Source: Paludibacteraceae bacterium
Lineage (GTDB): Bacteria; Bacteroidota; Bacteroidia; Bacteroidales; Paludibacteraceae
Reading direction: 5' to 3'
NCBI GenBank assembly: GCA_017477325.1
Contig: JAFUWV010000010.1
Coordinates: 248,001-312,000 of the forward strand
DNA length: 64,000 nt
The notes below the pieces were generated by a model. The model made no database searches, was not told the origin of the DNA, and worked only from the letters and a program-made list of their open reading frames with translations. Shown one piece after another: positions 59,586 to 64,000 of the stretch (the first letter of the stretch is position 1; each line of letters begins with the position of its first letter). The position numbers and the translations under genes are program-made.

Positions 59586-61877
59586 ATGCGTAGTAGGCTT
59601 TTGCTGATATTAACCGCCCTTATGGTACTGACACTCAACTCATGTCACACCACCAAGTTTGTTCCCGAAGGCAAGTATCTTCTGGACAAAACCCGTGTGC
59701 GCGTAACCGACACCAGAGACGTTCAAGCAGACGAACTACGCAGCTATCTAAGGCAACGGAACAACTCGGAGGTACTCGGGTTCTGGAAGTTGCAACTCGA
59801 CATATGGAATCTGCAGAAAGGAGACTCCGCCAAATGGATCAACCGTCAACTCCGGAAACTCGGAGAGCCGCCAGAAGTGTTCGATGAAAGTCTTGCTGAC
59901 GCCTCGATGAAACAGCTGAAGCTTGCGATGAACAACAAAGGCTACTTTGCCTCCAGCGTGGATACAGCGATGGCGTTCAAGGGAAGGAAAGTGAGGCTCA
60001 AGTATCTCGTCACTGCCGGAGAGCCATATCACCTCAGAAACTACAGAGTGCAGCTCGACCAGCCCGACCTTTTCCGCATCGCCAACCGGCGCAGTCTTAT
60101 CACGGAGGGAATGGTTTTCGACAGCAACATCTTCGACGAAGAACGGCAACGCATAACCAACATCATGCGCAGCCGCGGATACTACTATTTCGACAAAGAG
60201 CTTCTGCAATACATAGCCGACAGCACATATAGTCCGCGAGAGATTGACATGCAACTAACGCTTCAGGACTATATAGACGAGCTTAGCGACACACTCAAAC
60301 AACGGATCTTCACGCAGTACAGAATCCGGCACGTCACATTCTCAACCAATAGTAACGTAGCCGAAGAAAACGAGCAGGCACCTGACACGGTAGAGAGCGG
60401 AGACTACTCATTCCTCTACTACGGCAGACGTCTGCTGCGCGAGAAGACACTCAAGCGTCAGTGCGCTATCCGTCCGGGAGAGATGTATGACATACGCAAG
60501 GTTGAGAAGTCATACACCAACCTCAACCGACTCTCCGCAGTCAAGTATGTGAGCATCGACTTCGTTCCAGTGGGCGACAGCCTTCTTGACTGCCACGTGC
60601 AGGTAGCACGTGCCAAGATACACAACGTAACAGCCGAAGCAGAAGGTACATTCTCCGCAGGCGACTGGGGAGTAGGTGCAGGAGTGACTTATACCAACCG
60701 CAACCTCTTCCGCGGCTCGGAAGAATTCACCATCAGTGCCAAAGGCTCGTACGAATGGAGACAAAACGGCAGCCGTGCCATAGAAGGCAAAGCCAACGCC
60801 TCGCTACGCTTCCCAAGCAACGTGAAGATAAGTCTCGGCTATAGCTATCAGAACCGCCCGGAAGAATTCAGCAGAACAATAGCCAATGCTGCTGTCAGCT
60901 ATTATGTACTTACCAACAACAACCGCTGGAGACACTCGTTCAACCTGATAGACATCAGTTACGTATATCTGCCGTGGATAAGCGACCGGTTCAGAGCAGA
61001 GTTTCTCAAACCGACCAACATACTCAAGTACTCCTACGAAGACCATTTCATCATGGATTGGGCGTACTCGGGAACATACTCTACATACAACTCGCGCCAA
61101 CCGCTACGCAGCTACAGCAATCTTCAATACACAATAGAGACAGCCGGCAACTTCCTATATGGCATCAGCAACCTCTTCCGACTTGAGAAGACCACTCCAG
61201 ACACAGAAACAAGTTCGGGCTACAAAGCGGACAACCCATATTACAAGCTGTTTAATATACGCTTTGCACAGTATGCGAAGGGCGATATCAGTTACACATA
61301 CAACTGGATTTTCAACAAACTCAACCGGCTTGTGTTCCATGCGGGTCTTGGCATAGCAGTGCCCTTCGGCAATGCTTCTGTCATACCATTTGAGAAGCGC
61401 TATTTTGCAGGCGGTGCCAACAGTGTGCGCGGCTGGACTATACGCTCACTCGGACCGGGCAGTTATCGCGGCACCGGCGACCGTATAGACTTCAACAACC
61501 AGTCGGGAGACATCAAATTAGATCTCAACCTCGAATACAGACTAAAACTCATCTGGGCTCTTGAACTGGCACTGTTTACAGATGCAGGCAATATATGGAC
61601 TATATTCAACTATGAGACACAGCCATACGGACAGTTCAAGTTCACCGAGTTTTACAAACAACTGGCATGGAGCTACGGCATCGGACTTCGTCTCAACTTC
61701 GACTTCCTCGTTCTGCGTGTGGACTTCGGTGTCAAACTATATGACCCGAGCAGAATCAACTATGACGGACGATTCGACTCGGAGACTAAATTCGGAGGAC
61801 CATGGAGAACAGTCAGCAACGGTCTATGCTGGAAAGATGACATGACATTCCATTTCGCAATAGGATACCCGTTTTAG
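59586..61877 (+). CDS. tamL: TamL-type lipidated BamA/TamA-family outer-membrane protein
   Basis: I start it at the ATG at 59586, because a TTG at 59574 lies inside the promoter. The protein has 763 residues. The N-terminus is a lipoprotein signal (VLTLNSC), which marks the Bacteroidetes TamL variant rather than BamA. POTRA-like domains follow (about 20-340), with KYLLDKTRVRV, AMNNKGYFASSVDTA, IMRSRGYYYFDKE and KSYTNLNRLSAVKYVSIDF. The C-terminal Omp85 barrel ends FRLHFAIGYPF-like (DDMTFHFAIGYPF) and contains the conserved RYFAGGANSVRGWTIRSLGPGSYRG lid-lock motif. It is believed to act with TamB in outer-membrane assembly; no tamB is visible here. Confidence 0.9.
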   Translation: MRSRLLLILTALMVLTLNSCHTTKFVPEGKYLLDKTRVRVTDTRDVQADELRSYLRQRNNSEVLGFWKLQLDIWNLQKGDSAKWINRQLRKLGEPPEVFDESLADASMKQLKLAMNNKGYFASSVDTAMAFKGRKVRLKYLVTAGEPYHLRNYRVQLDQPDLFRIANRRSLITEGMVFDSNIFDEERQRITNIMRSRGYYYFDKELLQYIADSTYSPREIDMQLTLQDYIDELSDTLKQRIFTQYRIRHVTFSTNSNVAEENEQAPDTVESGDYSFLYYGRRLLREKTLKRQCAIRPGEMYDIRKVEKSYTNLNRLSAVKYVSIDFVPVGDSLLDCHVQVARAKIHNVTAEAEGTFSAGDWGVGAGVTYTNRNLFRGSEEFTISAKGSYEWRQNGSRAIEGKANASLRFPSNVKISLGYSYQNRPEEFSRTIANAAVSYYVLTNNNRWRHSFNLIDISYVYLPWISDRFRAEFLKPTNILKYSYEDHFIMDWAYSGTYSTYNSRQPLRSYSNLQYTIETAGNFLYGISNLFRLEKTTPDTETSSGYKADNPYYKLFNIRFAQYAKGDISYTYNWIFNKLNRLVFHAGLGIAVPFGNASVIPFEKRYFAGGANSVRGWTIRSLGPGSYRGTGDRIDFNNQSGDIKLDLNLEYRLKLIWALELALFTDAGNIWTIFNYETQPYGQFKFTEFYKQLAWSYGIGLRLNFDFLVLRVDFGVKLYDPSRINYDGRFDSETKFGGPWRTVSNGLCWKDDMTFHFAIGYPF

Positions 61878-61916
61878 GGTTGGTAGGTTGGTAAGTTGAT
61901 AAGTTATAAGTTGGTT
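61878..61916. repeat. 8-bp array, GGTTGGTA/AGTTGATA type, abutting the rnhB start
   Basis: Units GGTTGGTA, GGTTGGTA, AGTTGATA, AGTTATA, AGTTGGTT fill the whole gap from the tamL stop to the rnhB ATG. Confidence 0.75.
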
Positions 61917-62516
61917 ATGCTTGAGCAATGTTTGATACATAATGTTATAGAAGCCGGATGCGACGAAGCAGGCAGAGGACCACTTGCCGGACCAGTGTTT
62001 GCAGCAGCCGTAATCCTGCCCCCTGACTTCAAGAACGAACTACTCAACGACTCCAAGCAACTGACCGAGCACCAACGCGACCAACTGAGACCAATAATAG
62101 AACGAGAGGCAATAGCATGGGCAGTGGCCCAAGTGACGGCAGAAGAGATAGACAGGATAAACATACTCAATGCTGCCATACTCGCCATGCATCGGGCACT
62201 TGAACAACTCGTTCCGCAACCTGAGCATATCATTGTTGACGGCAACAGATTCAAACCATATATACCTGCTAACAGCCTGATTGCAATACCGCACCAGACC
62301 ATAGTCAAAGGTGATGGCAAATATATGTCAATAGCGGCAGCCTCGGTGCTGGCAAAGACACACCGCGATGAATACATGCGCCGCCTGCATGAAGAATATC
62401 CCATGTACGGGTGGAACAGGAACATGGGCTACCCAACCCCGGAACACCGCAAAGCGATTGGCAAATACGGCATCAGCCCCTATCACAGGAAGACTTTCAA
62501 GTTTGATAACAAATAG
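61917..62516 (+). CDS. rnhB: Ribonuclease HII
   Basis: A 199-residue endonuclease that cuts RNA in RNA-DNA hybrids and removes misincorporated ribonucleotides. I start it at the ATG at 61917 ([21 protein letters not shown]); an in-frame TTG at 61896 lies in the repeat array. The catalytic DEDD residues are visible: D and E in [16 protein letters not shown] in HIIVDGN, and D in [25 protein letters not shown] and [24 protein letters not shown] complete the family pattern. Confidence 0.95.
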   Translation: MLEQCLIHNVIEAGCDEAGRGPLAGPVFAAAVILPPDFKNELLNDSKQLTEHQRDQLRPIIEREAIAWAVAQVTAEEIDRINILNAAILAMHRALEQLVPQPEHIIVDGNRFKPYIPANSLIAIPHQTIVKGDGKYMSIAAASVLAKTHRDEYMRRLHEEYPMYGWNRNMGYPTPEHRKAIGKYGISPYHRKTFKFDNK

Positions 62517-62519
62517 AAT

Positions 62520-63092
62520 ATGACCGAGATTACGTTTGACCTGAATATTGCAAAGACTCCAGGCTACTCACATCTGTGCCAGAGTATGCAAGTCCGTGCC
62601 CAGCGCTACATTCAGCGCACAGACCAGCAGCGTTCCGCCGCTGCATATACCTTGCTAAGCAAGGCTCTTAGACATCTCAACATAAATCAGTCAGACTTCG
62701 GGATTACGACGAACAAAAGCGGCAAACCGTATCTTACCGACTATCCTAATATACACTTCTCACTCTCACACAGCGGCAGTGTGGCAGCATGTGTAGTTTC
62801 CGACAAAGAGGTGGGCATTGACATTGAGGACTCAAAAAGCTTTGATGCTACTGACTTGGAGGAGATGGCAAAACTCACGATGAACGAAAAAGAGCAGCAT
62901 ATAATAGCCCAAAGCACCAATCCGGCACAAGCATTTCTGCTACTGTGGACAAGAAAAGAGGCCATACTGAAACTGACAGGAGAAGGGCTAAGAAACAACA
63001 TACAAGATGTGTTAACCAAAGAGAATAAGATAGTAATCCACAGCAACATTATCGGCAACAGATATATCTACTCGACTGCCCAGTATGAATAA
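62520..63092 (+). CDS. 4'-phosphopantetheinyl transferase (Sfp type)
   Basis: A 190-residue enzyme that attaches the phosphopantetheine arm of CoA to acyl- or peptidyl-carrier proteins. Signatures: FGITTNKSGKPYLTDYPNIHFSLSHSG, then VGIDIEDSK (Mg-binding Asp and Glu) and the second motif LLLWTRKEAILKLTGEGL (WxxKEA). The Sfp type is shown by the full-length duplicated fold rather than the short AcpS form, though at 190 residues it is shorter than Sfp itself (about 224). It lies 3 bp after rnhB and overlaps the next gene by 8 bp. Confidence 0.9.
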   Translation: MTEITFDLNIAKTPGYSHLCQSMQVRAQRYIQRTDQQRSAAAYTLLSKALRHLNINQSDFGITTNKSGKPYLTDYPNIHFSLSHSGSVAACVVSDKEVGIDIEDSKSFDATDLEEMAKLTMNEKEQHIIAQSTNPAQAFLLLWTRKEAILKLTGEGLRNNIQDVLTKENKIVIHSNIIGNRYIYSTAQYE

Positions 63093-64000
63093 GAAACAGC
63101 AAGAATATAAAGCACTGGTCAAGCAGTGGCAACTGAGGATTCTGCCTATTATCGCCGGCTTACTTATTGCAACCATCATGGGTGTGCAGTTCTACATCTC
63201 ATACCAGCGTGAGCAAAAGGCTGTGAATGAGATGATGCTATATGAACTCGCCATCGCACAGAACACTGCCACCTTTGAGTTTTATGACATGGTTGACGGA
63301 ATAAGCAAGATGCAAGATTACGTATTGAAGAATATAGACAATCCGGACATCATACTTGAAAAGACCCGAGATATAGCAAAGCGCTATCCAGACATGGCCA
63401 GTTGCTACATAGCCTTCGCACCCAATTTCTTCCCTCAGAAAGGCTATTGGTATGAGCCGATATCATACTTCATGAATGACAGTCTGATTTCCAAGAATGT
63501 TGGCAGCGAGCGAAATAACTACTTCGAGAAGGAGTGGTATCAGGGAGCGCTTAAAGCCGGTGAGGAGGGCTATTGGAGTCAGAGCTACCAAGATTACGAA
63601 CTAAACAAGATGATCTGCACTCACTCAAGACGTCTGATTGTAGGTGACCGCTTGATAGGCGTTATAGGTTTGGACTTCACTCTGGAGTGGGTAGAAGACA
63701 TGTTGGAAAATGCGAAACCATACGAAGATGCGACATGTCTGCTCTACTCAACCGATGGCACTCTGCTTAGCCACTCAGGCGACATGAAATTTGACGAGAC
63801 AACACATATAATACTCTCCTATATGTTAACTCCGGTGGAGATGCGTATGGTGCTGGCTGTACCGAAGCAGCAGATACTTGGCAACATTCGCCGCGCAAGC
63901 GTTATAATCTTACTGATTATCTTCTTTGCCATAGTGCTTCTGGGCTATTTGATAAACCGCTACATACGCAACATCAGAGAATACAGCCGTGTAGAGTCAG
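63085..64000 (+). CDS. Membrane sensor protein with extracytoplasmic Cache-like domain, C-terminus beyond the window
   Basis: The frame starts at the ATG at 63085, overlapping the previous gene by 8 bp, and is open to the window edge (305 codons). A first membrane helix (ILPIIAGLLIATIMGVQFYISY) is followed by a periplasmic sensor region of about 245 residues. It contains YIAFAPNFFPQKGYWYEP, YFEKEWYQGALKAGEEGYWSQSY and VIGLDFTLEWVEDML, the pattern of double-Cache (dCache-like) domains. A second helix (ASVIILLIIFFAIVLLGYLI) ends near residue 297, and NRYIRNIREYSR looks like the beginning of a HAMP linker. The missing output domain could be a PP2C/SpoIIE phosphatase or a histidine kinase. Confidence 0.8.
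   Translation, partial: MNKKQQEYKALVKQWQLRILPIIAGLLIATIMGVQFYISYQREQKAVNEMMLYELAIAQNTATFEFYDMVDGISKMQDYVLKNIDNPDIILEKTRDIAKRYPDMASCYIAFAPNFFPQKGYWYEPISYFMNDSLISKNVGSERNNYFEKEWYQGALKAGEEGYWSQSYQDYELNKMICTHSRRLIVGDRLIGVIGLDFTLEWVEDMLENAKPYEDATCLLYSTDGTLLSHSGDMKFDETTHIILSYMLTPVEMRMVLAVPKQQILGNIRRASVIILLIIFFAIVLLGYLINRYIRNIREYSRVES

Overview
The window is a chromosomal segment of a Bacteroidales bacterium, probably a gut- or rumen-type member related to Prevotellaceae, with every gene intact except the two cut by the window edges. The assignment rests on repeated Bacteroidetes-type promoters (TTTG, 19-20 bp, TAnnTTTG), surface proteins with C-terminal tails resembling type IX secretion (T9SS) sorting domains, GldG, TamL, a CapA-family protein, a TonB with the short Bacteroidetes layout, and KduI/KduD-type pectin catabolism. 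I see no rRNA, tRNA, CRISPR array, integrase or transposase.

Layout. 1-10.3 kb (minus strand): the edge-truncated gene of a modular surface protein, then an operon of two large paralogous PKD-containing secreted proteins followed by an outer-membrane beta-barrel gene. 10.6-12.7 kb: htpG. 13.1-25.4 kb (plus): a two-parvulin-domain periplasmic prolyl isomerase, gldG, a GH105-pectin methylesterase fusion lipoprotein, a LysM/periplasmic-binding-fold protein, a PorT-like barrel, an Ig-like lipoprotein, then kduI, kduD and a DUF4861 lipoprotein. 25.4-29.4 kb: a GNAT protein diverging from a glycosyltransferase-aroC-glycosyltransferase operon. 29.5-34.7 kb: tonB, a serine hydrolase, an alpha/beta hydrolase and recG. 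34.7-37.2 kb (minus): the panB-capA-hpt operon. 37.6-42.6 kb: a TolC/HlyD/ABC-2 efflux operon without an ATPase gene. 42.7-52.1 kb: envelope polysaccharide genes (a PglF/WbpM-like dehydratase, a WecA-like initiating transferase, an ABC-F ATPase, a deacetylase, a glycosyltransferase-HAD fusion and an integral membrane protein). 52.2-54.6 kb: a PL9 pectate lyase. 54.6-59.3 kb (minus): sppA, lpxK and an MsbA-type exporter. 59.6-64 kb: tamL, rnhB, a phosphopantetheinyl transferase and an edge-truncated sensor protein.

How the genes work together. Pectin use: the PL9 lyase cuts polygalacturonate, the methylesterase half of the fusion removes methyl esters, the GH105 half releases unsaturated uronate, and KduI/KduD process the resulting 5-keto-4-deoxyuronate. 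Envelope biogenesis is the second theme: LpxK and MsbA for lipid A, the dehydratase and WecA-like enzyme to start a glycan, TamL and the isomerase for outer-membrane proteins, and GldG and the T9SS-type tails for the surface apparatus.

The most unusual feature is non-coding. Most gaps carry short tandem 'word' arrays with units of 7, 8, 9 or 11 bp. Some directly abut start codons, one supplies a stop codon, and one 84-bp array of twelve 7-bp units lies in frame inside a glycosyltransferase gene, where it encodes four heptapeptide repeats. A separate element, a TTTACGTAAA palindrome followed by 11-bp tandem repeats, occurs twice in inverted orientation at 12.8 and 37.4 kb, each time between divergent genes.
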